Source: Rugamonas violacea
GTDB taxonomy: Bacteria; Pseudomonadota; Gammaproteobacteria; Burkholderiales; Burkholderiaceae_D
Assembly: GCF_016461825.1 (NCBI RefSeq)
Contig: NZ_JAEMNU010000105.1
Coordinates: 1-44,209 of the forward strand
Direction of reading: 5' to 3'
DNA length: 44,209 nt
Positions 1 through 27,774 of the stretch are shown here, in pieces; within the stretch, counting starts at the first letter, position 1; the number at the start of each line of letters is the position of its first letter. The notes below the pieces were generated by a model. The model had not been told where the DNA came from. It was given only the letters and a program-made list of their open reading frames with translations, and made no database searches. Position numbers and translations under genes: made by a program.

Positions 1-3000
1 GCCCACGACAGCGGCAGTCCGGCGCCGCGGTCGGCCAGCGGAATCGCCGTCGTCGCGGCGCGCCGGGCCTGGCCCAGCGCGGTCGCGAAATCGCCCAGTA
101 CGGGATGGGCGAACAGCTCGCGCAGCTCGACCTCCAGCCCCAGGCTGGCGCGGATGCGCGTCATCAGTTGCACCGCCAGCAGGGAATGGCCGCCCAGTTC
201 GAAGAAATGGTCGTTGCGGCCGACCCGGGCCAGCCCGAGCAGGTCTTGCCAGATGCCGGCGACCACGCACTCCAGCTCGCCCTGCGGCGCCGCGTACTGG
301 CGCAGCGCGGCGGCCGTCATGTCCGGCGCGGGCAGGGCCTGGCGGTCGATCTTGCCGTTCGAGGTGAGCGGCAATTGGTCGAGCACGACGAAGGCGGCCG
401 GCAGCATGTAGTCGGCCAGCTGCGTGCTTAGCTCGGCGCGCAACTCGGCCGCGCTGCCCGGCGTGCCGGTCAGGTAGGCCACCAGGCGCTTCTCGCCCGG
501 CTGATCCTGTCTTGCCAGCACCACGGCCTCGCGCACGCCCCGGCACTGGGCCAGGCGCGCTTCGATCTCGCCCAGCTCGATGCGGAAGCCACGGATCTTG
601 ACCTGGAAATCCTTGCGTCCCAGGAACTCGACATTGCCGTCGGCCAACCAGCGGCCCAGGTCGCCCGTCTTGTACAAGCGCCCCGGACCAAACGGATTGA
701 CGAGGAAACGCTCGGCGGTCAGTTCCGCACGGTTCAGGTAGCCGCGCGCCACGCCGAGCCCGCCGATATAAATCTCGCCGGCCACACCCAGCGGCACCGC
801 TTGCAACAAATCGTCAAGGATGTAGAGCTGGGTGTTGGGCAGCGGCTTGCCAATCGGCACCGCGCCGGCCTGGTTCGGCGAGCAAGCGTAAACGGTGGAG
901 CACACGGTCGCTTCGGTGGGACCATAGGAGTTGACGAGCAACTGCCCGCGCGACCATTGCTGGGCCAGCGATGCGGACAGCACATCGCCGCCGGTGATCA
1001 AGGTTTGCAGGCCCAGATCGGCGTCGGCCGGAAGCGCTGCCAGCACGCCGACCGGGATGCCGACATGGCTGATCGCATGGCGGCGCAAGGTGTGCAACAG
1101 CGCCTCGCCGAGCAAGGCCTCCTTGGGTGCAAGGTGCAGGCTGGCGCCGCTGCACAGCGCCATCATGAGGTCGGACACGCAAACGTCGAAACCGAAGGAG
1201 ACGAACTGGAGCAGACGGCTGTCGGGGCCGATTGCGTACACTTCGTTCAATGCCGGAATCAGGTTGCACAAGCCGCGATGGTGATTTTGCACGCCTTTGG
1301 GCATGCCGGTCGAGCCGGACGTATAAATCACGTAGGCAAGGTTATCCGGCGTCATCCCTAGCGCGGCCGGCGCCAGATTGCCGTCCGCCCCCGTCCCTGC
1401 ATCGGCATCGGCATCGGCAGACTCGGCTTGCGCATCGAGCAAAAGGACCGGCATCGCACACGGCGGCAACAGCGCGCGCAATGGCGCTTGCACCAGCAGC
1501 GCCTTGGGCGCGCTGTCGGCTAGCATGTAGGCGATCCGCTCCGGCGGCAGCGAGGGATCGATCGGCACGAAGGCGGCGCCGGCCTTGAGCACGGCCAGCA
1601 CGCCGATGACCATCTCCAGGCTGCGCTCGGCGGCCACGGCGACCAGTTGGTCCGGGCCGATGCCCAGCGCCCGCAGGCGATGGGCCAGCTGGTTGGCCTT
1701 GCGGTTGAGCTGCGCGTAACTGAGGCTGGCTTCGCCAAACACCAGCGCCAGCGCCTCCGGCGTACGCGCCGCATGGGCTTCGAACAATTGATGGATCAGC
1801 TTGTCGTCCGGATAAGGGCGCGCCGTGTCGTTGAAGCCTTGCGTCAATTGCCGGCGCTCGGCGTCGCTCAAGAGCTGTAGCCGGGCCACGCTTTGGCTGT
1901 CGTCGGCCACCATTTCGCCCAGCACGGCGACGTAACAGCGCGCCAGGCGCGCGATGGTGTCGCCGTCGAACAGTGCCGTGGCATACGTCATGTGGCCATG
2001 CAGCTGCTCGTGCGCTTCGGTCACGCCCAACGCCAGGTCGAAATGCGCCGTCTCGTGCTTGCGCTCGACGCCGCTCAGGCGCAGGCCCGGCAGGACCAAC
2101 TCGCCGCGCTCGGAGGCCTGGTTCAAGGTCAGCAAGGTCTGGAACAGGGGGCTGTGGCTCAGGCTGCGAGTCGGCTTGAGCGCGTCGACCACCTGTTCGA
2201 ACGGCACGTCCTGGTGGGCGTAGGCGTCGAGGGTCAGGCCGCGCACCTTGGCCAGCAGTTCGGCCACGCTAGGTGCGCCTTCCGTATCGATGCGCAGGGC
2301 CAGCGTATTGACGAAAAAGCCGATCATGGGTTCGACTTCGCTGCGCTGGCGGTTGGCAACCGGGCTGCCGACGACCACGTCGGTCTGGCCGCTCAGGCGC
2401 GCCATCAGGATGCCCCAGCCGGCCAGCAGGGTCATGAACAGTGTGGCGCCGTGGCGGGCGCCGAGCTGTTTCAGTCCCGCGCTCAACGGCGCCGGGATGG
2501 TGAATGCCAGGGCATCGCCGGCATAGCTTTGCACGGCGGGACGGGGGCGGTCGGTCGGCAAGGCCAGCAGCTCCGGGGCGCCGGACAACTGCCCGGTCCA
2601 ATAGTCGAGCTGGCCTTGCAGGGCGGCGCCCTGCAACCAATTGCGCTGCCAGGCGGCGTAGTCGGCATACTGGATCGCCAGGGGCGCCAGCGGATCGGCC
2701 TGCCCCTGGCTGAACGCCGTGTACAGGCTAGTCACTTCGCGCACCAGCACCTCGATCGACCAGCCGTCGGTGACGATGTGGTGCTGGTTAATCAGCAGCA
2801 CGTGTTCGTCCGGCGCCAGGCGCAGCAGGCGGCCGGCGATGAGGGGGCCTTGCTCCAGCTCGAATGGCAGGCTGAAAAACTGCTTGCCGATGGCGTCGAC
2901 CATGCCCGGCTGCGCAGCCGCGCCAAGCGCGCTCAGGTCCTGTTCATCCAGCGCAAAGCCGATGTCGGCGCGGCCGATGCTTTGCGCCGGTTCGCCCTCC

Positions 3001-6000
3001 GCCATGACGAAGGTGGTGCGCAGGATCTCGTGGCGCGCGACGATGCGGTCCAGCGTGGCGCGCAAGGCCGGCGTATCGAGCCGGCCGGACAACCGCAATG
3101 CCGCCGGCACGTGGTAGGCGGCGCCGGCGGCGGCATCGAGCCGGCCGAGGAACCAGAGGCGCTGCTGAGCCCAGGACAGCGGCAAGCGCGCGCCGCGCTC
3201 GGCCAGGGGAATCGCGCCCAGGGTCGATTGCCGGGCTTGCGCCAGCGACACGGCAAAGGCGGCCAGCGTCGGGCGCGTGAACAAGTCGCGCAAGTTCGCT
3301 TCCAGCCCCATGCCGGAGCGGATGCGCGAGATCAGTTGCACCGCCAGCAGCGAGTGGCCGCCCAGCGCGAAGAAATTGTCGTCGCGGCCGACCTGTTGGA
3401 CGGCGAGCAGCTCGGACCAGATCCGCGCCAGCGCCGTTTCCACCTCGCCTTGCGGCGCCTGGTAGGCGCGCGCCGCGACGGCGGCCTGATCCGGCGCAGG
3501 CAGGGCCTTGCGGTCGAGCTTGCCATGCGGCGTGAGCGGGAAGCGCTCCAGCGTGACGAAGGCGGCCGGCAGCATGTACTCGGCCAGGGTTTGGCCCAGT
3601 TCGGCGCGCAGTTCGGCCGCGCTGGCCGGGGTGCCGATCAAGTAGGCCACCAGGCGCTTGTCGCCCGGCACGTCTTCGCGCGCCAGCACCACCGCTTCGC
3701 GCACACCGGCGCAGCGCACCAGCTGCGCTTCGATCTCGCCCGGCTCGATGCGGAAGCCACGGATCTTGACCTGGAAGTCGTTGCGGCCCAGGTATTCAAC
3801 GGTGCCGTCGGCCAGCCAGCGGCCCAGGTCGCCCGTCTTGTACATGCGCGCGTCCGGCTGGGCGCTGAAGGGGTCGGCGAGGAAGCGTTCCTCGGTCAGC
3901 GCCGGCCGATTGAAGTAGCCGCGCGCCACGCCGGCGCCGGCGATGTGGATTTCGCCCGCCACGCCGAACGGCACCGGCCGCAGGTGGGCGTCGAGCAGGT
4001 AGATCTGGGTGTTGCCGATCGGACGCCCCAGCGGAATGCTGCGCGCGTCGGCGGCCACCGCCTCGATCCGGTGGCTGGTGGAAAAAGTGGTCGTTTCGGT
4101 CGGGCCGTAGAGGTTGATCAGCTGGCCCGGCGCCGGCGCCAGCAGGGCGCGCGCCACGCTGCGCGGATCGAGGGCGTCGCCGCCGATCAGCAGCAGGCGC
4201 AAGCGGGCGAAGGCCGGCTTGAGCACATCGAGGTAGGCGTTGAACACGCCGACGGTGAGGAACAGCACGCTCACCCCGCCGGCCAGCAAGGTATCGTTGA
4301 ACCTGCGCGGATCGAGCAGGATTTCCTGCGGCACCAGCAGCACGCGCGCGCCGTTGAGCAGCGCCGCCCACAGTTCCCAGCTGCTGGCGTCGAAGGCCGG
4401 GCTGGCGCAGTGCGCCATGCAGTCCGTCGCCACGATGCCCACGTCCGGCTTGTTGACGACCAGGGCCAGCACGTTGCGGTGCTCGACCATCACTCCTTTC
4501 GGCTGGCCGGTCGAGCCCGAGGTGTAGATCACATACCCCAGGTTGCGCGCGCTCAGTCCGGGCACCTCGGGATTGTGGTCGGGGCAGGCGTCCAGTTGCG
4601 CCTCGTCGTCGAGACAGAGCACCGGCACCGAGCCGGGGAATTGCGCGCGCAAGGCGCCGCGCACCAGCAGCACCTGGGGCGCGCTGTCCTCAAGCAGATA
4701 CGCCAGGCGGTCGGCCGGATAGGCCGGATCGAGCGGCACGTAGCCGGCGCCGGCCTTGAGCGTGGCCAGCATGGCGACCACCATATCCACCTCGCGCGCG
4801 GCGCAGATGGCGACCCGGCCGTCCGGCTTGATGCCCAGCGCGAGCAAGCGGTGGGCAAGCCGGTTGGCGCGCCGGTTCAAGGCGCCGTAGCTGACGCTCA
4901 CCGCGCCCGCCACCAGGGCAATGGCGTCCGGATGGCTGGCGGCATGCTGCTCGAACCGGCCATGGATCAGCGCCTCGTGCGGATAGTCGTGGGCGGTGTC
5001 GTTGAAGTCCCTGAGCAGGCGCTGCGTCTCGGCCGGCGGCAACAGCGGCAGCGTGCACAGATTCGTCTGCGGCGCGACGATGAGCGCGTTGGCCAGTGCC
5101 TCGATGCCACGCTGCAGATAATCGGCCATCCGGTCCGACGCCACGCCGGCTGCCTGAACCGTCAAGCCGAAGCCGCGCCCCCGATCGTCGACCGAGGCGC
5201 TGATCGGATAATTGCTACGCTCCTCGGCGGCCAGCTGGCGCATGCCCTGCCACTGCGCCACGCCATTGGCGGCGGCAGGACTATGCCGGTAATTGAGCAA
5301 GGTGGAAAACAGCGGCTGGCCGGCCGGCACGCCGCTGCAACGCTGGGCCAGGACCAGTGATGCCTGCTCGTGGACCAACAACTCGTTCAGGCGCCGCCCG
5401 CATTGCGCCACGGCCGCCTGCGCCGGCAAGCGGCCAACGCTGACGCGCAACGGCAAGGTATTCAGGAACAGGCCGACGGCCTGCCCCACGCCGTCGCTGC
5501 CGCGCATGCGGCCCGAGAGCACGGTGCCGAAGACGACGTCATCCTGGCCGGTGCAGGCCGCCAACACCTGGCCCCAGGCCAGATGGAACAAGACTGCGGG
5601 GCTGACGCCGTGCTGGCGCGCCGCCGCGCGGATCTTCTGCGCCAGATCGTCGCTCAATTCCAGGCGCGTCTGGTCGAGCACGGCGCCGCTGCCTTGTGTA
5701 TCGACGATACCGAAGGGCGTGGTCGCTTCCGACACGCCGCCCAGTTCGCGTTCGAAGTAGGCCTGGTGTTCGACCACGGAAACGGCGCGGCTGGCCGCGA
5801 TGAAGTTGCGGAACGGAATGGGCGGCGCCAGGCGTTCGGCCTGTCCTTGCAGCAGCAAATGGATCTCGCCCATGATCGATTCGAGCGAAACGTGGTCCGA
5901 CACCATGTGCTGGTTCAAGATCGCCAGCAGGTATTCGCCGCTATCGGCCAGCGCAATGGTATAGGCCGCCAGCAAAGGCGCCCGGCCCAGGTCCAGCCGC

Positions 6001-9000
6001 AGCCGGCGCGGATCGCTGTGGCGCAACAACTGCGCCAGGCTGTCCTCGCCGCTCGCCGGCGTCAGCGCATGGACGGGCAGCGGCGCCTGCCGGCACACCA
6101 CTTGCAGCGGCTGCGGCAAGCCCTCCCAGAAGACGGCGCTGCGCAAAATATCATGCCGGTCGATCACTTGCTGCAAGGCGAGCAGGAAGCTGTCGAGCCG
6201 CGCGCGGGTATCGAAGCTCAGCACGCTGCGCGACAGGTAGGGGTCGCCTTCACTCTCCAGCAGATAGTGGAACAAGATGCCTTCCTGCAAAGGCACCAGC
6301 GGGTAGATGTCCTGGATGTTGGCGCTGCCGCCGTCCACCCGGGCGACCAGGCCGTCGATCTCCGGCTGGCTCAGGCTCAGCAGCGGCAACAGCGCCGGCG
6401 TGATCTGGGTGCAGCCGGGGGCGATCAGCGCGGGAGCCGCCGCCGGCTGCGCTTCGGCCTCCAGCGGCGTCGTTGCCGCCGCCAGTTCGGCCAGCGACAG
6501 ATTGGCAAAGACCAGTTGCATGTCCAGCGCGAGCTGGTGCGTCCGCAGCTCTTCGAGCATGTCGATCACCAGCAGCGAATGGCCGCCCAGGGCGAAGAAA
6601 TGATCGTCGCGGCCGACCCGGCGCAAGTCGAGCAGGGCCTGCCAGACCTGCGCCAGCGCGGTTTCGTTGGCGCCGCGTGGCGCCTGGTAGGGCTCGCCCG
6701 CCATGGCGTCGGCGTCGGGCGCCGGCAGGGCGCGCCGGTCGAGTTTGCCGTTTGCCGTCAAGGGGAACTTGTCCAGCATGACAAAGGCGCTTGGCACCAT
6801 GTGCTCGGCCAAGCGCGTGGCCAACGCATGGCGCAGTTCGGCCAGCTCCAGTTGCGCACCGGCGTGCGGGACCAGATAGGCGACCAGGCGTTGGGTCGGC
6901 TGCTCCGGATGGGCCAGCACCAGCGCCTCGCGCACCTGCGGCAGCTCGCGCAACGCCGCCTCGATTTCGCCCAGCTCGATGCGGAAGCCACGGATCTTGA
7001 CCTGGAAGTCGTTGCGGCCCAGGTAGTCGAGATTGCCGTCGGCCAGCCAGCGGCCCAGGTCGCCGGTCTTGTACAGACGCCCCGCACCGAAGGGATTGGC
7101 CGGGAAGCGCTCGGCCGTCAGTTCCGGACGGTCCAGGTAGCCGCGCGCGACGCCGGCGCCGCCAATGTAGATTTCGCCGGCAATGCCCAGCGGTAGCGGC
7201 TCAAGGTGGGCGTCGAGGATGTAGATCTGGGCGTTGTCCAGCGGCCGCCCGATGTGCGGACGCGGCGCGTCGGGCTCGATGCGGCCCAGGGTGGCGTCGA
7301 CCGTGGCCTCGGTCGGACCATACATATTGAAGAATTCGATATGCCGCGCCTGTTGCAGGCGCGCCCACATGGCCGGCGCGATCGCTTCGCCGCCGAGCAG
7401 GACGGCGCGCGGGTGATAGTGATAGTCGCCGCGCTCCAGCAAACCGGCGTCGAGCAACAGTTCCAGTTGCGACGGCGTGCTGTCGAACACATCGATGCAA
7501 TGTTGTTCAAGAAATTGCATGACCTGCTTGCCATCGGCGCGTATCGCCTGCGGAATCAGATGCACGCAATGCCCCGACAGCAGTTGCAGCCAGCCCTTCC
7601 AGGACATGTCGAAGGCATACGAGGCGTTCAGGGCGACACGGGCCTGCGCCGGCAGCGACTGGTGGGTGCTGCCTTTCATCGCCTGCCAGAAATTCAGGGC
7701 GGAATGATGCTCCACCATGACACCCTTGGCCGCACCGGTCGAGCCCGAGGTGTAGATGACGTAGGCCAGATGGTGCGAATGCAAGCCCAGCTGGGCCGGA
7801 TCGGGATCGTGCTGGGCGGCGTGGCAAAACGCGTCCGTATCCAGCGTCCATACCGGCATCGTGCAGGACGGCAAACCCGCCACCAGCGCGGCCTGGGTCA
7901 GCAGCACGCGCGCGCCGCTGTCGGCCAGCAGATAGCCCAGCCGCTCGCGCGGTTGCAGCGCCTCCATCGGCACATACGCGGCGCCCGATTTGAGGATGCC
8001 GAGCAGGCCGACCGCCATCTCCACGCTGCGCTCGACGCACAGCGCGACGCGCTGGTCCGGCTTGACGCCCATGTCGATCAGCGCGTGCGCCAGTTGATTG
8101 GCGCGCCGGTTCAACTCGCCGTAGCTCAGGCCATGCGCGCCGCTGACCACGGCCATGGCCTGCGGATGGGCCGCCGCCTGGGCTTCGAACAGGCGATGGA
8201 TCAATTGCTCGTGCGGATAGGCGACGGTGGTGCGGTTGAAATCGGCCAGCAGCATCTGGCGTTCCTCGGCGCTGGTGAGGGCGATCCGGCTGAGCGGCAT
8301 GGCGGCGTCGGCGACCATGGCTTCGAGCACACGGCGGTAGCGCTCGAAGCACTGCCGCACCGTGCTCTCGTCGAACAGCTCGCTGGCATAGGCCAGGTGG
8401 CAGACGATGCCGTCCTGGCCTTCGGTGAGCGTGGGATGCAGGTCGAAGTGGGTGCTGGTGCTATCGAACTCAAGCGGCGCCAGTTGCAGACCAGGCAATT
8501 GCAGCGGACCTTGGCCGGCATCGTTCATGGTCAGCATGGTCTGGAACAGCGGGTTGTAGGCCAGGCTGCGGGTTGGCTTGAGCGCTTCGACCACTTGTTC
8601 GAACGGCAAATCCTGATGGGCGTAGGCATTCAGGGTGTGGGTCTTGACCTGGGCCAGGAACTCGGCGACGGTGGGCTCGCCCTCGGTGCTGAAGCGCAGC
8701 GCCAGGGTGTTGACGAAAAAGCCGATCAGGCCTTCGGTGCCGGCCCGCTCGCGGTTGGCGATCGGCGTGCCGATCACCACCTCGCTTTGCGCGCTCAGGC
8801 GCGCCATCAAAATGGCCCAGCCGGCCAACAGCGTCATATACAGGGTGGTGCCGTGGCGCTGGCCCAACTGCTTGATCGCGCGGCTCAGCTCGGCGGAAAA
8901 AACGCCGTCGATGCGGCCGCCGGCATGGCTTTGCACGGCCGGACGCGGACGGTCGGTCGGCAGCGCCAGCAACTCCGGCGCTTGGTCCAAGTGCTGTTTC

Positions 9001-9714
9001 CAGTAGTCGATCTGGGCCGCCAGGGCATCGCCCTGCAACCAGGCGCGCTGCCAGGCGGCATAGTCGGCGTATTGGATCGGCAGGGGTGGCAGCGGATTGG
9101 CCCGGCCCTGGCGCAAGGCGCTGTAGAGCGCGCCCATTTCGCTGATCAGCACGCCGATCGACCAGCCGTCGGTGACGATGTGATGCTGGTTGAGCAGGAA
9201 CAGGTGATCCTGCGCGCCCAGGCGCAGCAGTTGCGCGCGGACCAGCGGCCCCTGCGCCAGATCGAAAGGCGTGCTGAAGGTGTCGGCCTGGATGCGTGCG
9301 ACCACCCGCGCCTGCTCGTCCTTGCCGAGTCCGCTCAAGTCGTGCTCGCTCATGGCAAAGCCGATGTCGGCCGCGCCGATCACTTGCACCGCCTGGCCGT
9401 CGAGCGTCACAAAAGTGGTGCGCAGGCTTTCATGGCGGGCGGTGAGCAGATCGAGCGCGGTTTTCAGGGCGTTACGGTCGAGCTCACCCTGCAGGCGAAA
9501 ACCGGCCGGCAGATGGTAGGCGGCGCCGGCGGCGGCATCGAATTTGTCGAGGAACCACAGGCGCTGCTGCGCCCACGACAACGGCAGCGCCGCGCTGCGT
9601 TCAACCGGCGCGATCGCGCGTTCGGCACCGGCCTTCTTTTCCTTGTTCTGCGCCTGCAGCCGCTTGAGTTTGACGGCGCGCTTGAGGGACTCGAGTTGGT
9701 CCGGGCTGACAGGC

Positions 9715-9722
<8 letters not shown>
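1..9722 (-). CDS. Second NRPS of the lipopeptide cluster (partial, C-A-T-E/C-A-T-C-A-T-C...)
   Basis: This is a nonribosomal peptide synthetase open from its ATG at 9722 to the window edge, about 3240 residues without a stop. I read the order as a basic linker (about residues 1-32), then C-A-T, dual E/C-A-T, C-A-T and the first residues of another C domain. The phosphopantetheine serines in GGHSLL are at about residues 1049, 2124 and 3180. Each A domain ends in the NGK lysine motif. The start codon lies inside the end of the upstream NRPS gene (8-nt overlap), so translation is probably coupled. The protein continues the peptide of the upstream synthetase with residues 6 to 8. No thioesterase or terminal domain is visible, so release must be encoded beyond the window. 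The identification is secure; the substrates of modules 6 to 8 are only partly predictable. Confidence 0.97.
40..3214 (-). other. NRPS module 8 (C-A-T), substrate unresolved
   Basis: The C domain has an intact HHIVTDG motif. The A domain spans roughly 1840-330. Its pocket residues, read by alignment to GrsA, are D-V-S-G-I-G-S-V-C-K. The VCK ending recalls aromatic-residue codes, but Gly278 and Gly301 do not fit Tyr, Phe or Trp codes that I know. The A-domain C-terminal part and T domain (about 1-740) are nearly identical to those of module 3. The T-domain serine codon is at 183-185. Confidence 0.8.
3215..6479 (-). other. NRPS module 7 (dual E/C-A-T), branched aliphatic residue
   Basis: The condensation domain begins with the NIQDIYPLVPLQEGILFH pattern and then HYLLESEGD. 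This fits the HH[I/L]xxxxGD signature of dual epimerisation/condensation domains, except that the second His is Tyr. Its core motif is QHMVSDH instead of HHxxxDG, in keeping with that class. It should epimerise residue 6 to the D form. The A-domain pocket reads D-A-W-F-L-G-L-T-F-K, mixing features of Leu (DAWFLG) and Val/Ile (TFK) codes. I therefore predict a branched aliphatic residue. The T-domain serine codon is at 3351-3353. Confidence 0.8.
6480..9722 (-). other. NRPS module 6 (linker-C-A-T), Glx-type residue
   Basis: A basic, Lys-rich N-terminal segment of about 32 residues precedes an ordinary LCL-type C domain with HHIVTDG. The A-domain pocket reads D-M-K-D-L-G-M-V-D-K. This resembles the glutamate code D-A-K-D-L-G-V-V-D-K with two changes, so Glu, Gln or a close derivative is likely. 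The following module starts with a dual E/C domain, so this residue is probably incorporated as D. The T-domain serine codon is at 6576-6578. Confidence 0.8.
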
Positions 9723-25680
<15,958 letters not shown>

Positions 25681-25695
25681 AGTTGCGCTTCGATA

Positions 25696-25953
25696 TCAGA
25701 CGGATGGGACGGCGGCCGAGGTGGCGGCGCGCTGTTCGAGAAAGCCGGCCAGCTGCCGGATCGTGGGATAGTCGAACAACCATTCCAGTTCGACAGGGCT
25801 GCCGGTCAGGTCCTCGATTTTTCTGGCAAAGCGCAAGCCGAGCAGGGAGTCGACGCCCTGCTCGCTGAGGTTGACTGTCACGCTCAACTGTTGCGGATCG
25901 ACTTCAATCAATTGCGCCAGCACATCCCGTAAACCTTGCTCCAACATTGACAT
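25696..25953 (-). CDS. Stand-alone acyl carrier protein for lipoinitiation
   Basis: This 85-residue protein has the carrier-protein fold pattern with GVDSLLGL; Ser36 is the predicted phosphopantetheine attachment site. It sits between the FAAL gene and the first NRPS and should carry the fatty acyl group from the FAAL adenylate to the starter C domain. The ATG at 25953 has AAGGAG about 6 nt upstream, which supports this start; Met3 is a possible alternative. The stop is 15 nt from the NRPS start, so the genes are almost certainly co-transcribed. A carrier for a different acyl starter cannot be excluded, but the neighbouring FAAL makes a fatty acid most likely. Confidence 0.92.
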   Translation of the reverse strand: MSMLEQGLRDVLAQLIEVDPQQLSVTVNLSEQGVDSLLGLRFARKIEDLTGSPVELEWLFDYPTIRQLAGFLEQRAATSAAVPSV

Positions 25954-26031
25954 CGCCGCTCCTTGAATTTGCTTGGCAAATGGCGCGGGCGCTGGGCGCC
26001 CGGCTCTCGATTGAATGGAAAAGTGCCGCCC

Positions 26032-27696
26032 TCAGGCCGCTTGCGCGAGGCGCGCCAGCGATCCGCTCAGATAATCGCTGCGGCATTGCGAGCGCATGAC
26101 CTTGCCGCTCGAGGTGCGCGGCAAGGCGCCCGGCTTGATGAAGACGATGTCGTCGAGCACCAGTCCGTGCGCCTCGCGCACCGCCTTGCGCACCGCCGCG
26201 CAGATCTGGCTCCACTCCGGCTGGCGGCGCAGCCATTCGCGCTCGAGTTCGCATACCAGCACCAGCGCCTCGCCGTCCTTGCCGCTGACGGAAAAGGCGG
26301 CGCCGCCGGACTCGCGCAGGGCGGCGTGGCTGCGCTCGGCCTCTTCCTCGATGTCTTGCGGCGCATACTTTTTGCCGTAGGCGATAATCAAATCCTTCAG
26401 GCGGCCGGTCACATGCAGCTCGCCGTCCTTGAGGTAACCAAGGTCGCCGGTGCGCAGGTAGGCGCCCTGTTCCTGGCCCGCAAGCGCGGCCTGGAAGCGC
26501 TCGCCCGTCAGCTCGGCGCGGCGCCAATAACCCTGCGCCACGCTGCGCCCGCTGACCCAAATCTCGCCGACCGCCAGTTCCGGCAAGGCGGTGGCGCTGT
26601 CGGGGTCGACGATCTTCACCGTGGTGTCGCCGAAGCTCACGCCGCAGGAGACCACGTCGCTGCCCAGCGCGGTGCAGACGCTGGGCAGGACATCGGGTTT
26701 CTTGCCCGTGATGAAAAGCGTCGACTCGGCCATGCCGTAGCAAGGATAGAAGGCGCGGGCCGAGAAGCCGTGGGCGGCAAAGCGCTCGCTGAAGTGGGCG
26801 AAGGTGGCGGCGCGGATCGGTTCGGCGCCGCAAAACGCCGTCCGCCAGGCCGACAGGTCCACGCCTTCGATCTGGCCCGCCTCGATACTGCGCGCCGCCA
26901 GGCTGTACATGAAATTGGGACCGCCGCTGGTGGTGATGCGAAAGCGCGACATGAGCTGCAGCCAGCGCTCCGGGTACTGGACGAATTCCGCCGGCGTCAT
27001 CCAGTGGCCGATGCATCCGGCGTACATCGGTTGCAGGAGGCCGCCAACCAGGCCCATGTCGTGGAACATGGGCAGGGCCGTCAACACCGAGGAGGCGGAC
27101 GTGATCTGCATGGCCTCCTGGATCAGCGCCGAATTGTGCATCAGATTGTCGTGGCTGACGACGACACCCTTGGGGTCGCCCGTCGAGCCCGAGGTGTATT
27201 GGAGAAACGCCACGCTGGCCCCGTTCAGCGCCGGCGCGACGAAGCGCGCCGCCGCCTCGGCCGTGGCGGCGGCCGAATCGTCGAGGCGGTCGCGCACATC
27301 GTAACGGCCGATCGGCAGGCCGTCGACCTCGAGCGCGCAGCTCTGCATCTCGTCCGCATCGAACACCACCGCGCCGACTTGGGCGTCGTGGGCCAGCAGC
27401 TGCAAACGGGCGGCGAATGCCTGCCGCCGCGGCAAGGCGGTGGGCACCGCGATCATTCCGGCCAGCAGGCTGGCGAAGAAGGCGACGGTGAAATTTTTCT
27501 GCGACTTGCAAACGATCAGCAGGCGCGTATGCGCGGCATGCGCTTGCTGGAAGCGCAGCGCCAAGGCCGCCGCTTGCCGCCACAATTGGCCGTAGCTCAG
27601 GCTGTCGCAATTGAAATCGGCGCCCTGGAAGAAGCGGTAGGCGGTCGCGTCGGGCGCCGCCGTGGCGCGCTGCCGCAGGATGTCACATAGGTTCAT
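26032..27696 (-). CDS. Fatty acyl-AMP ligase (FAAL)
   Basis: This 554-residue adenylate-forming enzyme should activate a free fatty acid with ATP and pass it to the adjacent ACP as the lipid starter of the peptide. It shows YTSGSTGDPKGV, then FHDMGLVGGLLQPMY, which is typical of FAAL/long-chain acyl-AMP ligases, then YGMAESTLF and RTGDLGYLKDGELHVTGR, and the C-terminal TSSGKVMRS with the catalytic lysine. The length fits the stand-alone FAAL family. I chose ATG 27696 over the TTG one codon earlier; GAGAGTGGAA lies just upstream. The gene is 78 nt from the ParB-like gene and 78 nt before the ACP. It has no fused carrier domain, which explains the separate ACP. The chain length of the acyl group cannot be read from sequence. 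Confidence 0.93.
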   Translation of the reverse strand: MNLCDILRQRATAAPDATAYRFFQGADFNCDSLSYGQLWRQAAALALRFQQAHAAHTRLLIVCKSQKNFTVAFFASLLAGMIAVPTALPRRQAFAARLQLLAHDAQVGAVVFDADEMQSCALEVDGLPIGRYDVRDRLDDSAAATAEAAARFVAPALNGASVAFLQYTSGSTGDPKGVVVSHDNLMHNSALIQEAMQITSASSVLTALPMFHDMGLVGGLLQPMYAGCIGHWMTPAEFVQYPERWLQLMSRFRITTSGGPNFMYSLAARSIEAGQIEGVDLSAWRTAFCGAEPIRAATFAHFSERFAAHGFSARAFYPCYGMAESTLFITGKKPDVLPSVCTALGSDVVSCGVSFGDTTVKIVDPDSATALPELAVGEIWVSGRSVAQGYWRRAELTGERFQAALAGQEQGAYLRTGDLGYLKDGELHVTGRLKDLIIAYGKKYAPQDIEEEAERSHAALRESGGAAFSVSGKDGEALVLVCELEREWLRRQPEWSQICAAVRKAVREAHGLVLDDIVFIKPGALPRTSSGKVMRSQCRSDYLSGSLARLAQAA

Positions 27697-27774
27697 CAAG
27701 TTCCACTCTCACGTCGATAACATCCCAAGGTGGCGTCCGACGGACGCTGCCCGCGCCGCCGGCCGGCCGGTATT

